DNA of 64,000 bases. Origin: Methanoregula sp. (GTDB taxonomy: Archaea; Halobacteriota; Methanomicrobia; Methanomicrobiales; Methanospirillaceae). Every line of letters starts with the position of its first letter. The stretch's first letter is position 1. The notes under the pieces were generated by a model. The model was not told where the DNA came from. It searched no databases and saw nothing but the letters and a program-made list of their open reading frames with translations. Positions 39,368 to 49,150 of this stretch are shown piece by piece. The position numbers and the translations under genes are program-made. The stretch is from contig JAUYTV010000037.1 in the NCBI GenBank assembly GCA_030694985.1, positions 124,001-188,000 on the forward strand. The letters are read 5' to 3'.

Positions 39368-39958
39368 TTAATGTCGGATCTCTATTGCAACTTCGTTTTG
39401 CCGCAGGAAGCCGGGTGTCCACGGGGAATCATACCGCATCAGGAACAGTTGCCCTGTTGTATAAATCCCAGAGTTTTTCAGCCCGTCCTGCAACCGTGAT
39501 GTTGCCGCATCCACATCTTCCTTGGGAGCATATCCCGAAAACCGGATAACGGCAATGTCCCGTTCCTTTATGGTCACGATCCGGACCCGGCTGTCAAGAG
39601 GGTCGGGGGTCTCCTCCCGTTTTGTTCCTGCGGGCAGCACAAACGACATCGATCCAGCATCTGAAACCACCGGGGCGGTCATGGGAATTTTCTGCGATGT
39701 TATGACCGGTGCGGTCATCGGGATCTTTTCCCGGGGTTTGTTGCTGCCGGAGATATAAGCAAAGAGCAGGCTGAACCCGGCATCGTCTTCGGCAGTATCG
39801 ACTGTTGCAAGCACCAGTTCAGGGTAGTGCCGGAACTCGATCTCTCCTGTTTTTCCCGTGACTGCATACGGGATAGTGTCAGCAGAAGAGCGGCTGAGCA
39901 GGAGAGCCAGCAGCAGGATCCCCACAAGGGCACCGATCACGATAAGCTTATTACGCAT
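39368..39958 (-). CDS. SOUL-family heme-binding protein, N-terminal membrane anchor
   Basis: GEIEFRHYPELVLATVD, REKIPMTAPVITSQKIPMTAPVV, FVLPAGTKREETPDPLDSRVRI. Confidence 0.9.
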   Translation of the reverse strand: MRNKLIVIGALVGILLLALLLSRSSADTIPYAVTGKTGEIEFRHYPELVLATVDTAEDDAGFSLLFAYISGSNKPREKIPMTAPVITSQKIPMTAPVVSDAGSMSFVLPAGTKREETPDPLDSRVRIVTIKERDIAVIRFSGYAPKEDVDAATSRLQDGLKNSGIYTTGQLFLMRYDSPWTPGFLRQNEVAIEIRH

Positions 39959-40031
39959 ACTGCCTCATGGGACGGTTCAGGTAATAAATGGGGGTTTTCT
40001 GCCAAAGGCCTGAGGGAAAAAAGTTAGAGGG

Positions 40032-40508
40032 CTACCCGTTTTTCAGGGCAACGATATCTTTTACCCCCACCAGTTTCCAGACGAGCGATCGCTCCTCGTT
40101 TACCAGCACGTCCGGGTGGTCATCCGGCCGGTGACCAAGTGCCGTGAGGATACGAGATGAAAGCCGGTTTTTCGTAATCATATCAACAAACTGCTCCCGT
40201 ACCTTCTTTTTCTGTGCCGGGTCCTTCACCTCTTCAAGCATTCCCTGCAGGCTCACAAAGGTAAAAGCGGAAAGGTTGGGAGCATATTCCTCAATTTCTA
40301 CCGAGACCTTCGGGTTGTTATTAAAATACTCGATCTTCCTGCCGTATTTTGTGGAAAGGAAATAGAGATATTTTCCGTCGAAAACATACATGAACGGAGC
40401 AATATAGGGATGCTCACACGCGCCAAACGCAATCCGTGATACATACTGGCGTTTGATCAATGCATCGTACTCTGCTTTTGGCATCTTTGGGATTTTTACC
40501 GGGTCCAT
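40032..40508 (-). CDS. Pyridoxamine 5'-phosphate oxidase-family (PPOX/NimA-like) flavoprotein
   Basis: RQYVSRIAFGACEHPYIAPFMYVFDGKYLYFLSTKYGRKIEYFNNNPKVSVEIEE. Confidence 0.85.
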   Translation of the reverse strand: MDPVKIPKMPKAEYDALIKRQYVSRIAFGACEHPYIAPFMYVFDGKYLYFLSTKYGRKIEYFNNNPKVSVEIEEYAPNLSAFTFVSLQGMLEEVKDPAQKKKVREQFVDMITKNRLSSRILTALGHRPDDHPDVLVNEERSLVWKLVGVKDIVALKNG

Positions 40509-40635
40509 ACGATCATCATTCCTCTGGATTAGAGATAGTAAACAGGTGGGCTATAATGATGATCTAAAGCACAAGGATTCATGGCCGTTGTTTCACACTG
40601 ACAGCGTCAAGGGACCGTCCGGGTTTTGTGTGTTC

Positions 40636-41769
40636 TTACCCAAGTGAGAACGTCCCGTACTTCCCGCCGCCACCCGGATGCAGGGTCACCTTCCCGCTGC
40701 GGAGAGCGGCAATAACATCGGCAACCTTCGGGTGGATCGCCCGTATCTCTGCAACCGGTACATCGAGAAGCACAGCGATCTCGTTGCCGAACGTGGTGAT
40801 GAACGAGGAATAGATCGCTTTACACTTCTTTGTATTGGGCGACGATGCCCCTTCCATGGTCTGGATGATCTGGGCAAGGGGAAGCACGTGGACATATGGC
40901 GGGCGAGTTTGGGTCTGGCCTCCCCCAGCAAGCTCCTTTGCCCGGTCGTATACGCCTTTCTTGATAATCCCGCCATCAGCCGGGCAGCGCCATGCGTGGC
41001 CGATGGCTTGTTCCAAAGAGTATTGGGTGAAGCACCGGGTGCAGGCCGTGCGGTTGTATTTCCCCTCCTCTGGGAAGAATCCTGCATTCATCTCAATGGA
41101 GCCTTTCTTTATGCTCGCCAGTACGTCCCCTGCGTTCCGGTTCAAAATACTTATACGGTTGAACTCCCGACCGAGTTTGTCCGGATAGGGGCTGTGGGCA
41201 TCGGAGTTGGTGAGAAATGGAACATTGCAGAGTTCTGGAATCGCTGCACCATAGGAACTATCCGCAGAGAGGCCCAGTTCGAGGAAATCGATCTTTTCAT
41301 TCCCGTAACAGGAAGAAACACTGTCAAAATAGGCATACATCGCAGTCCATGGGGTAAAAGCATGGGCAGGACCGACAAGAGCGCCAACCTCATGGGCAAA
41401 TGCGGCGATCTCTTCACCGCTCAGGTATACATGCGGCCGTCCGCTCGTTATAAAACTCTTGCATTTCCCTTCCAGCAGGTCGCGAAGCTGGCTGAACTGG
41501 GCGAAATCTTCTGCAAGGATCACATGGTGAACGCGTTTTTTGTCCTCGATCTCTCCTTGCGGTACAATGATGATGCCAGCATCGTTTTCTAAGAACGGCT
41601 CCCAGCCTTTTTGCCAGTCTGGCTGGAGTGCGTCACCAGTACCAAGTACGTGGATGCCCTTTGTTACACAACCCGCAATCAGCTGCTCGGGCTGCATGAA
41701 GCGGGAGACTGCTATCGAGTAGGGGGAGTGGATGTGCAGGTCGGCTGTGATGAGCATGGGTTCTTCCAT
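40636..41769 (-). CDS. Endonuclease Q family (PHP domain + C-terminal zinc region)
   Basis: ADLHIHSPYSIAVSRFMQPEQL, GTGDALQPDW, TNSDAHSPYPDKLGREFN, CTRCFTQYSLEQAIGHAWRCPADGG. Confidence 0.85.
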   Translation of the reverse strand: MEEPMLITADLHIHSPYSIAVSRFMQPEQLIAGCVTKGIHVLGTGDALQPDWQKGWEPFLENDAGIIIVPQGEIEDKKRVHHVILAEDFAQFSQLRDLLEGKCKSFITSGRPHVYLSGEEIAAFAHEVGALVGPAHAFTPWTAMYAYFDSVSSCYGNEKIDFLELGLSADSSYGAAIPELCNVPFLTNSDAHSPYPDKLGREFNRISILNRNAGDVLASIKKGSIEMNAGFFPEEGKYNRTACTRCFTQYSLEQAIGHAWRCPADGGIIKKGVYDRAKELAGGGQTQTRPPYVHVLPLAQIIQTMEGASSPNTKKCKAIYSSFITTFGNEIAVLLDVPVAEIRAIHPKVADVIAALRSGKVTLHPGGGGKYGTFSLG

Positions 41770-41919
41770 GATCGATTGAACGTTGCGGGATATATTTTCA
41801 CAGGATAAAAAAAAGATTGGTTCTCCCACAAGGAGAGCCTGATTATGTTTGATCGTAAGAGTTATCCAACCCGGTTTTGTCGTATGAAATGGGAACGGGG
41901 ATACGTTCATTTCTAAAAA

Positions 41920-42396
41920 TCAACCATAAACGGCCGGGACTATGGGAAGGTTGGGCAAGTGATAAGGGTGGCCGGCACCCGGCCGGCACCAGACTTCGAC
42001 ATCGTCATCGTAATGATCGGAGAGACGCTCACTTGATGGTGCGAACTGGAACTTTTTTAAGATATGCTGCATGATGGGCCGTGGCATCACCACCCGGACA
42101 TCATAGCCTTCCGACAGCCACCTGTGGAGCAGGGCCTGTGTATGTCCTTCGTTGCGATTCCGCGATATGATATAATGGAGATAGAGCCTGTTGTCTTCAT
42201 ACATTTCCAGCCACCCGGAGAAGAGTTGTTCTGAAAATCCCAGTGTATCACTCGCGTGTGTGCCGGTCTCGATTCGTTGTGCTGTCATCTGGATCAGTTC
42301 CTTTGGGAATCTGAACGTTTGTGTGTGGGGGATATAATCAAAGGGAGAGGGCGTGGTGAAAGTGAAAATTATCCGGGCATACAGCCAGTGGAACAT
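41920..42396 (-). CDS. Conserved-looking hypothetical protein
   Basis: ORF with FPKELIQMTAQRIETGTHASDTLGFSEQLFSGWLEMYEDNRLYLHYIISRNRNEGHTQ...; start uncertain (ORF opens to 42528). Confidence 0.5.
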   Translation of the reverse strand: MFHWLYARIIFTFTTPSPFDYIPHTQTFRFPKELIQMTAQRIETGTHASDTLGFSEQLFSGWLEMYEDNRLYLHYIISRNRNEGHTQALLHRWLSEGYDVRVVMPRPIMQHILKKFQFAPSSERLSDHYDDDVEVWCRPGAGHPYHLPNLPIVPAVYG

Positions 42397-42492
42397 AAAA
42401 AAAATCTGACTACCGGCTTTCCCTAACACATATCCCGTTTTAAAATAATTGCCCGGTTTGGAAATATCCTTAACCTTTCCTGCCAAAACCGC

Positions 42493-42786
42493 ATGATGGG
42501 AATGGAAGTGAAAAGTACGAATATGCAAGTCGTCAAGTGGTGCGTTGATCTCGCAATGGGAATTGTATTTTTGTTCAGCGTTGTGACCGGGTTATTCAAG
42601 TTTACGCTTATTACGCGTTCATTTGGCCTTACTGATATCGTTTTGCCATCAGCACAGATAAGTGAAATCCATGACTGGGCAGGAATTACACTCTGTTTCC
42701 TTGTCGCAGTTCACTTGTTCCTGAACCGTGCATGGATCCTGTCGATGACACGAAAAATGTTTGCAGGTACAATCGGGATGAAATAA
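42493..42786 (+). CDS. DUF4405-like small membrane protein (putative di-heme cytochrome-like)
   Basis: Three hydrophobic segments; EIHDWAGITLCFLVAVHLFLNRAWI with two spaced His. Confidence 0.75.
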   Translation: MMGMEVKSTNMQVVKWCVDLAMGIVFLFSVVTGLFKFTLITRSFGLTDIVLPSAQISEIHDWAGITLCFLVAVHLFLNRAWILSMTRKMFAGTIGMK

Positions 42787-42828
42787 AAAAAACAGGGTTT
42801 AACAAACCCATTGTTATGGCACTGCTTT

Positions 42829-43527
42829 TCACCTTGAATAGAAATTCTTGTCCAGATCCCCGATGTTTGAATATCCCCGCTGTTCCCAGTATCCTTTATA
42901 GCTGGGATCTGCCGTCAGTTCGATCTTTTCGATCCACTTTGCCCATTTGTATCCCCATTTGTCTTCTGCCACCAGCTGGAAGGGGTACCCTCGTTCCGCA
43001 GGAAGGGTGACGTTGTTCATTTTGTAGGCCATGATAATATCCCGGTTCATCAGGTAGTCGAGGGGAAAGGATGTGGTATAGCCATCGTGTGCAGTGAAGA
43101 TTACGGTATTTGCACGAGGATCCGGCCCGGCATTCCTGATCAGGTCACGCACCTGTACTCCTTCCCAGAGGATGGTTGCATCCCAGCCTTCAACACAATG
43201 GAGGGTGACAAGTTTGGTGTAGTGGGGATATTGCTCCAGAACGTTTTGGTAAGTATAGATGTCAGTCTTGTTAGTCAGGCCGGTAATCGTGAGACGATAA
43301 TCAGATTCATTGATATGCCGGGGACCCTTTATGGAATTCTCACGGAAGGCATTGATAGACGATAGATCTTTTCCCTGGTAGGATCTGACTTCAACTGCGG
43401 GCAGAGAGGTTGACCCACCGTATGCCGGAGTGCTGGAAGATGACGTGGTCTTGAGAAGAACAATCGCGCCGCCCAACAGGATGATGAGAGCCAATGCAAT
43501 GACGACGACCCATTTTGAATTCATCAT
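42829..43527 (-). CDS. Molybdopterin-dependent oxidoreductase (MsrP/YedY/sulfite oxidase-like fold), membrane-anchored
   Basis: YRLTITGLTNKTDIYTYQNVLEQ, LHCVEGWDATILWEGVQVRDLI, YTTSFPLDYL, GYPFQLVAEDKWGYKWAKWIEKIEL. Confidence 0.85.
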   Translation of the reverse strand: MMNSKWVVVIALALIILLGGAIVLLKTTSSSSTPAYGGSTSLPAVEVRSYQGKDLSSINAFRENSIKGPRHINESDYRLTITGLTNKTDIYTYQNVLEQYPHYTKLVTLHCVEGWDATILWEGVQVRDLIRNAGPDPRANTVIFTAHDGYTTSFPLDYLMNRDIIMAYKMNNVTLPAERGYPFQLVAEDKWGYKWAKWIEKIELTADPSYKGYWEQRGYSNIGDLDKNFYSR

Positions 43528-43647
43528 CAGAGAACTGAACGCTGGATCTTATTAATTGTCGTAAGATGGCAAAACAGGGTAAGTGTGAAAAATGTAACGG
43601 GTTCGGATACATTTCAAAAAAAAGAATGTACGCGACAGAACGCATCC

Positions 43648-44265
43648 TCATTCCATATTTGTGAGCCGTCCTTTGAGTTCTCCGGCATCTTCTTTTTTTG
43701 CTTCCATTAAGGCAGAGATGACTGCATCGGAAAAGACGAGCGCGACCGTCTCAAAGAGCGTTCCCAACGGAGCAAATGCAGATGAGACCGACCGGTACTG
43801 CCCGGTCATCTGCCGGACCTCAAACGAAGACGGATCCCCGCGATAATACCCCGTGAGATCCCCAAGGTTCACTATACAGTCTGCAATCCTGCTGATCTTC
43901 GAATTCGGAGATGCCGTAATAAGGCAGATCGTACCCCCGAGTCCTTTGACCGTTGCACAAAACGTAGCCATCGATACCGTTTCACCTGATCCTGAAAAGA
44001 CCACCATCGTATCGCCGGGTTCCAGTGCCGGAGTAACGGTCTCACCGACCACGTACACCTCATAGCCAAGGTGAAGCAACCGCATGGCAAACGCCCGGGC
44101 GATCAGCCCGGATCGGCCGGCCCCGGCCACGTACACCCTTTTTGCTTTCAGCATCAGGTCAAAGAATGCGGAGGTCTCAACATTGTTAAGCAGAACGGTC
44201 GTCTTTTTTATCGACTCTGCCATCTGCTCCATAAATACCGGGATATCAGAAAATTCGTCAGTCAT
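43648..44265 (-). CDS. hxlB: 6-phospho-3-hexuloisomerase
   Basis: KRVYVAGAGRSGLIARAFAMRLLHLGYEVYVVGETVTPALEPGDTMVVFSGSGET SIS domain. Confidence 0.9.
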   Translation of the reverse strand: MTDEFSDIPVFMEQMAESIKKTTVLLNNVETSAFFDLMLKAKRVYVAGAGRSGLIARAFAMRLLHLGYEVYVVGETVTPALEPGDTMVVFSGSGETVSMATFCATVKGLGGTICLITASPNSKISRIADCIVNLGDLTGYYRGDPSSFEVRQMTGQYRSVSSAFAPLGTLFETVALVFSDAVISALMEAKKEDAGELKGRLTNME

Positions 44266-44414
44266 TGTCCTACAGGCATATTTTGTACCGGGCGATATGA
44301 GGGTATCGGTATGGGATGTGAGCAGATTGTACTAAAGAGAGTGATAGAATGAAAAATATCTTTCCTGCAATCGATGAGTAACATTTACGTTCAGGCATTT
44401 CCATCATCTGGACA

Positions 44415-44690
44415 ATGATACGGATCACGGCAGTTGCACGCGGCGATGTGCAGGGTGTGGGATACCGGTATTTTGTTACAGGTTGTGCACGTGCGGCGGG
44501 CGTGACCGGGTATGTAAAGAATATGTCGGACGGTTCGGTGCTGATGGTGGCTGAAGGTGACCCGGTAGCACTGGATGCGTTTGTGCGGATGGTAAAAGCA
44601 GAGGGAGATGCAGATATCCGCGTGGATAATCTTGCAGTGACCATGGGAGACGCAAGCGGGGAATTCTCGTGTTTTGAAGTGAAATGGTAG
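44415..44690 (+). CDS. acyP: Acylphosphatase
   Basis: VARGDVQGVGYRYFVTGCARAAGVTGYVKNMSDGSVLMVAEGDP. Confidence 0.95.
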   Translation: MIRITAVARGDVQGVGYRYFVTGCARAAGVTGYVKNMSDGSVLMVAEGDPVALDAFVRMVKAEGDADIRVDNLAVTMGDASGEFSCFEVKW

Positions 44691-44720
44691 GGCCCGGTAG
44701 TCTGCTGACATGAATTGTTG

Positions 44721-44992
44721 GTCAGTGGGGGCACTTTGGATCCAAAGCCCGGGATCTCTTTCTTTTTCACACTACTGTCTCGCAGGGAGTTGCAGACGCT
44801 AACATGAGGGGGATTGGGTCACATAAAGCAGGGACAAAGGAGCCGCACAACCGGGTTAAAATACATTATGCCCCCACTGACAACCCTCAGGTCTTGGGCC
44901 GGTTTGATACAAGGCAAAGCATTTTGTCTACTGACAATTTGACGTATTTTGGGATATCCTGCGAGAATAAGAAAGGGTGGTCAGTGGGGGCA
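44721..44992. repeat. Three copies of GTCAGTGGGGGCA (two direct, one inverted)
   Basis: 44721-44733 (+), 44869-44881 (reverse complement), 44980-44992 (+); first and last share the 19-mer TGGTCAGTGGGGGCACTTT. Confidence 0.8.
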
Positions 44993-45119
44993 CTTTTAAT
45001 GTGGGGGTTGGAGGAGTAAAGAGACCCGGAAGGTGACTCAATACCCGGCACAAGAGATCCTGCATCCATGCAAAACCTCATCCCTAATGGATACAAGAAC
45101 ACACAACTATGGTGATGCC

Positions 45120-45590
45120 ATGACACAAGCCGGTATGGCGCATGTAGGGGATGTTGCACGGAATTTCTCGTTAAAAGACCAGAATGATAAGACGTTTGAT
45201 CTCTATGAACAGGCCGGTAAACGCGTACTCCTTTCCTTCCACCCACTCGCGTGGACAGAGTACTGCGCAGCCCAGATGAAATCGCTGGAGGAGAACCGGG
45301 ACGTGCTCCTCGCAAAAAACTGCGTGCCGGTCGGCATCAGCGTCGATTCGATTCCCTGCAAAAAAGAGTGGGCAAAGAGCTTATCGATAAAGCATACGCC
45401 GCTGCTCTGCGATTTCTGGCCACATGGTGCTATCGCCATGAAATACGGGCTCTTCCGGGACGAGAACGGTTTTTCCGAACGGGCGAACGTAATCGTTGAT
45501 GAGAAGCAGAAGGTTATCTTTGTGAAAATCTACCCGCTGCATTCAGTACCGGACATTAAGGAAATCATTGCGTTCATCGAGAAGGGATAA
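45120..45590 (+). CDS. Peroxiredoxin (AhpC/TSA family)
   Basis: VGDVARNFSLKDQNDKTFDLYEQAGKRVLLSFHPLAWTEYCAAQM; PxxxTxxC motif. Confidence 0.9.
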   Translation: MTQAGMAHVGDVARNFSLKDQNDKTFDLYEQAGKRVLLSFHPLAWTEYCAAQMKSLEENRDVLLAKNCVPVGISVDSIPCKKEWAKSLSIKHTPLLCDFWPHGAIAMKYGLFRDENGFSERANVIVDEKQKVIFVKIYPLHSVPDIKEIIAFIEKG

Positions 45591-45650
45591 CCTGACGGGG
45601 GATAGTCAGATATGAACGGCTGAATCGTGACGATTCAATCTTCCGTTTGA

Positions 45651-46148
45651 TTATTGATGAAGCATCATCATATTCGGGACCGGTTCAAACCCGATATTTT
45701 CATACAAAGGTCGTCCTGCATCGCTGGCGAAGAGATACAGGCGTTTGATTCCCTGACTCCTGCAATAATTTGCCGCTTCCTGGGTAATGTCGCGGGCATA
45801 ATGCTGATGCCTGTACTCTTTTTCCGTATAGATACTATGGAGAAATGCAATCCGTGGTGAGAGATCATGGGGAACCGGGACATACACAACAATACTTATC
45901 GCTCCGCTGGAAACGATCTGGTCCCCAATCTGAACGACCCATGAGCTACAGGTTCCGGATTTGAATTCATTGGTGAGTTTTTTTGCATATTCTTTCTCAA
46001 GTGATGCAAGTCCTGACGGGTCTGTCGGAATACCTTTTATTTCCCAAATTTCTTCAAACATCATCCGGTGATGTTTTGCAAGAACAGTGATATCGTCAGG
46101 AGTGGCAACCCGTAAACATACTTCCTTGTTACTGGCCGGCTCGTTCAT
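45651..46148 (-). CDS. GNAT-family N-acetyltransferase
   Basis: IAFLHSIYTEKEYRHQHYARDITQEAANYCRSQGIKRLYLFASDAGRPLYENIGFEP. Confidence 0.88.
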   Translation of the reverse strand: MNEPASNKEVCLRVATPDDITVLAKHHRMMFEEIWEIKGIPTDPSGLASLEKEYAKKLTNEFKSGTCSSWVVQIGDQIVSSGAISIVVYVPVPHDLSPRIAFLHSIYTEKEYRHQHYARDITQEAANYCRSQGIKRLYLFASDAGRPLYENIGFEPVPNMMMLHQ

Positions 46149-46269
46149 CCATCAAACCTCAATACCGTATTGAATGATGTCAAAGTACCCCCTTTTAGAA
46201 ACCGGGAAAGCCATGGTAATCATGACCAGAAAACAGGAAAAGAAAAAGTGATTATGTTCCGTAGAACCA

Positions 46270-47025
46270 TCACCCGATATAACTGAGCTCTTCGTCTTTT
46301 AACTTCTCACCTGCGACAAGACCCTCGATGACTTTTTCCATCTCTGAAGCCCGGTCATTGAGTTTCGTTGGATCGATCGGTACATCGATGAGTTTTGAGA
46401 GCACCCCCAGCACATTGGCTGCACTCATCGGGTCAACGAGGTACCCGCTGGTCTCCCCCATCAGGCAGACTGCATCAATGCCGCGCTGTGCAGAGAGTCC
46501 CAGCATAAGACCGGCAGCCCCGATGATCCCGCCACCGGGTTCATCGCGGTTGAATGTAACGCCGGCATCTTCCAGGTCCGGGCGCAACTCTGCACGGTTC
46601 ACAGCACCCAGCACCCGGGGCTCGTTCACGAGATGGCCGACACCAAAACCTCCGAGCGTGTAGATGCGTTTTACTTTGAGTTCTTCAGCTATCTCGCAGT
46701 ACTGGTCAGCAAGGATATAGTGCCCTTCATTTGAAGTGCTCTGGTGATCGCCGACAAGAAAGACGATATCGCGTCCCTCTGACTGGTACAGGAAAAGCTC
46801 GTTTCTCGCGAGACGGGCTAGACCTGTTTCATCGAGAAGCACCTGGGGGGGAAAATAGATCGAATGAATCTCTCCAATCTTCTCGGCCTTGAGCATGTGG
46901 ATCATGTACTCGGCTACTAACTTTCCGACCTGTCCGATGCCGGGCAGACCTTCGATCAGGATCGGATCTACCGGGTGCTTTTCCTTGAAACTCTCAAGGT
47001 AACTGACTGTGATATCCTCAATCAT
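46270..47025 (-). CDS. PAC2-family proteasome assembly chaperone-like protein
   Basis: [46 protein letters not shown]. Confidence 0.9.
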   Translation of the reverse strand: MIEDITVSYLESFKEKHPVDPILIEGLPGIGQVGKLVAEYMIHMLKAEKIGEIHSIYFPPQVLLDETGLARLARNELFLYQSEGRDIVFLVGDHQSTSNEGHYILADQYCEIAEELKVKRIYTLGGFGVGHLVNEPRVLGAVNRAELRPDLEDAGVTFNRDEPGGGIIGAAGLMLGLSAQRGIDAVCLMGETSGYLVDPMSAANVLGVLSKLIDVPIDPTKLNDRASEMEKVIEGLVAGEKLKDEELSYIG

Positions 47026-47174
47026 GCTTTACTCAGTCTCCGGTACTTACCGTATTTGTCTTCAGGTGAATAACGGGCCGGGTGGGCCACAATGGTTGGC
47101 TTGCCACAGGCAGGACAGGTTAAAGAAAGGGTATAGATCTGGTCCGCTAAGCAGCGCCTTATCCTTCCACTCAT
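47022..47174 (-). CDS. nop10: Ribosome biogenesis protein Nop10 (missing from the ORF track)
   Basis: Manual translation [54 protein letters not shown] overlaps with both neighbours. Confidence 0.93.
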   Translation of the reverse strand: MSGRIRRCLADQIYTLSLTCPACGKPTIVAHPARYSPEDKYGKYRRLSKA

Positions 47175-47971
47175 TGACTCTTCCCGGACTTCGGTTTCTT
47201 GATGAGCTTGCCTTCACCTTCGGATTTCTCGACAACTGCAATTGCCGCATTGGCTGCCTTTTCAATCGCTTTTTCCGCCTTCTTGTAATCCGGAGCAGTC
47301 ACCTTAATCCGGTAGAGAGGTGCGCCAAGATATAAAAGTTCAATGGAAACACCGGCAATCTTTGGCTCTGCGCTTTTTAACGCCTTCTTAATCACAGAGA
47401 TGCCGTCAGGAGCTGAACAGGTGAGATGCAGGTGACCTGTCACTTCAACGCTTGGGACTTTGACATTTTCCTTAGCAACATTGAGGAGTGCATCTGAGAC
47501 TTTCTTTGAAAAACCAAGTTTTTTTACCGTTGTCTCAGGGTCGATGACAAGATCTTCAAAGACCGGGTAGAATGCACCGTATTTACTGAAGATCTCATCT
47601 TCAATCTTTCTGGCATCATCACCGGATTGTTCTGCGGCAAACCCAAGCCACTTCTGGGCTTTAGACTCGTTTTTCCACTCGCGGATCTTCACGCGCCGCT
47701 GGTGTTCGTTTACGTCTTTTAAGGAGAGATCAATGTGGCCACGGCTCCGGTCAACATTGAGCACCTTACATACGATCTTCTGGCCCTCACGGACATGGTC
47801 ACGGATATGCTTGATCCAGCCGGTTGCAATTTCAGAGATGGGGATGAGCCCCGGCCGACCCCCATACTCATCCAGCGATACGAACGCTACAAAGTCCTTG
47901 ACATTTACTACTGTGCAAACGACAAGTTCTGCTTCCTGTGGCCACTCTCTGTCCTGCATGGGTAATATCAC
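47171..47971 (-). CDS. Translation initiation factor aIF2 alpha
   Basis: S1 domain [46 protein letters not shown]. Confidence 0.96.
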   Translation of the reverse strand: MILPMQDREWPQEAELVVCTVVNVKDFVAFVSLDEYGGRPGLIPISEIATGWIKHIRDHVREGQKIVCKVLNVDRSRGHIDLSLKDVNEHQRRVKIREWKNESKAQKWLGFAAEQSGDDARKIEDEIFSKYGAFYPVFEDLVIDPETTVKKLGFSKKVSDALLNVAKENVKVPSVEVTGHLHLTCSAPDGISVIKKALKSAEPKIAGVSIELLYLGAPLYRIKVTAPDYKKAEKAIEKAANAAIAVVEKSEGEGKLIKKPKSGKSQ

Positions 47972-48156
47972 TTGAGCTCTGAGACGATCTCAGCCTTGAT
48001 GCTTGCCTTGCCCCCTGCAGGGGTTGCAAGATCATGTCCGCAGACTATGCACTTTACCGTGGTGCTTGCCTTTTCAAAGATGGTCTGCTCGTTCTCACAG
48101 TCAGGACACTTTACCTTATAGAATTTACTCCGGTTCTCCCGAATTACGCTTACCAT
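47968..48156 (-). CDS. rps27e: Ribosomal protein S27e
   Basis: SKFYKVKCPDCENEQTIFEKASTTVKCIVCGHDLATPAGGKA. Confidence 0.95.
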   Translation of the reverse strand: MVSVIRENRSKFYKVKCPDCENEQTIFEKASTTVKCIVCGHDLATPAGGKASIKAEIVSELK

Positions 48157-48162
48157 TATTGC

Positions 48163-48441
48163 TCACTCCGTCAGTTCAAACTTTGCGACACGGAAACCCT
48201 TGCGCAGGTGGGCCTTTTTGCAGGTGACACAGCGGTACCGGACGTTGATCTTCTTCGTCGGCTTATCGCCGCCGGGCACCTTTGAGAATTTACCCATGTT
48301 GCCTACTTTTCCCCTGCGTGCCTTCTGGCGGTCGATCCAGTGTAGGCCGGTTGTTTTGCCTTTCTTTACCTTCTCAACCTCATGAATCTGGTGAGTCCGG
48401 CAGAAAGGGCAATAGGTGTTGAATTTAGCTGGCATTTTCAT
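48163..48441 (-). CDS. rpl44e: Ribosomal protein L44e
   Basis: [64 protein letters not shown]. Confidence 0.95.
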   Translation of the reverse strand: MKMPAKFNTYCPFCRTHQIHEVEKVKKGKTTGLHWIDRQKARRGKVGNMGKFSKVPGGDKPTKKINVRYRCVTCKKAHLRKGFRVAKFELTE

Positions 48442-48479
48442 AAAATTTTCACCGATAATTTGGATATCGAATACCAATA

Positions 48480-49142
48480 TTATTTACAAAGATTGATATT
48501 TAAGACTATGTTGCGTTCACTTAAGACCGCAGCATTCCGCTCAGGAAGCGTCACTATATCTCCTTTTGAAAGAGTATAAATCCTCCCATCCACTCCCATG
48601 AACGAGTCCATGTCTTCAAGTGCGCGGACAAGTACACAGGGATGAGTGTGTGGCAGGTGTGCCTTGTGCTGCGCAGCAACCGGAATGGCAGGGATACCCG
48701 CATCATCGGACACAGATTCCGGTTCACCGCTTTCGTCCCCATCAATTTCCGTTGTTACCGGGATCGGCGGGAGATTATTAAGGAGAATGCCCTGGCACTG
48801 TTCGATCGCCGCAGTGATCTGGTCAAACATCTCCCTTTCTGCAGGGATAGTGCGTTTTACTTCATCCCGATCGTAATAATTGCCCTCGGCATGCATGATC
48901 GTGAGGGCAAGGATCTTACGGGAACGGATGGCAAAGAGGTCATAAAGAGTTTCTTTGATTGCCAGCGTCTCTTCGATCAGGGCCCGGGCTTCTTCGGACA
49001 GGGGATCGTCGAGTGCATATACTTTTGTCGTGAGTGATGAGAGCTCTTCATGTCCGCGCTCAAAAATATCCGAAGCCGTTGCTGTCAGCCTCCCCGTCTC
49101 CCGTTCGGATAGCAGGATACTGCGCAGATCGTCAAGCTTCAT
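48480..49142 (-). CDS. GINS-like DNA replication protein (Gins51/Sld5-like)
   Basis: Helical N-terminus [19 protein letters not shown]..., C-terminal [38 protein letters not shown]; adjacent to priS. Confidence 0.8.
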   Translation of the reverse strand: MKLDDLRSILLSERETGRLTATASDIFERGHEELSSLTTKVYALDDPLSEEARALIEETLAIKETLYDLFAIRSRKILALTIMHAEGNYYDRDEVKRTIPAEREMFDQITAAIEQCQGILLNNLPPIPVTTEIDGDESGEPESVSDDAGIPAIPVAAQHKAHLPHTHPCVLVRALEDMDSFMGVDGRIYTLSKGDIVTLPERNAAVLSERNIVLNINLCK

Positions 49143-49150
49143 CGTTTACC

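Noticed and set aside
40678-41592. 304 aa + strand ORF
   Set aside because: Antisense to the EndoQ gene, which has clear PHP motifs.
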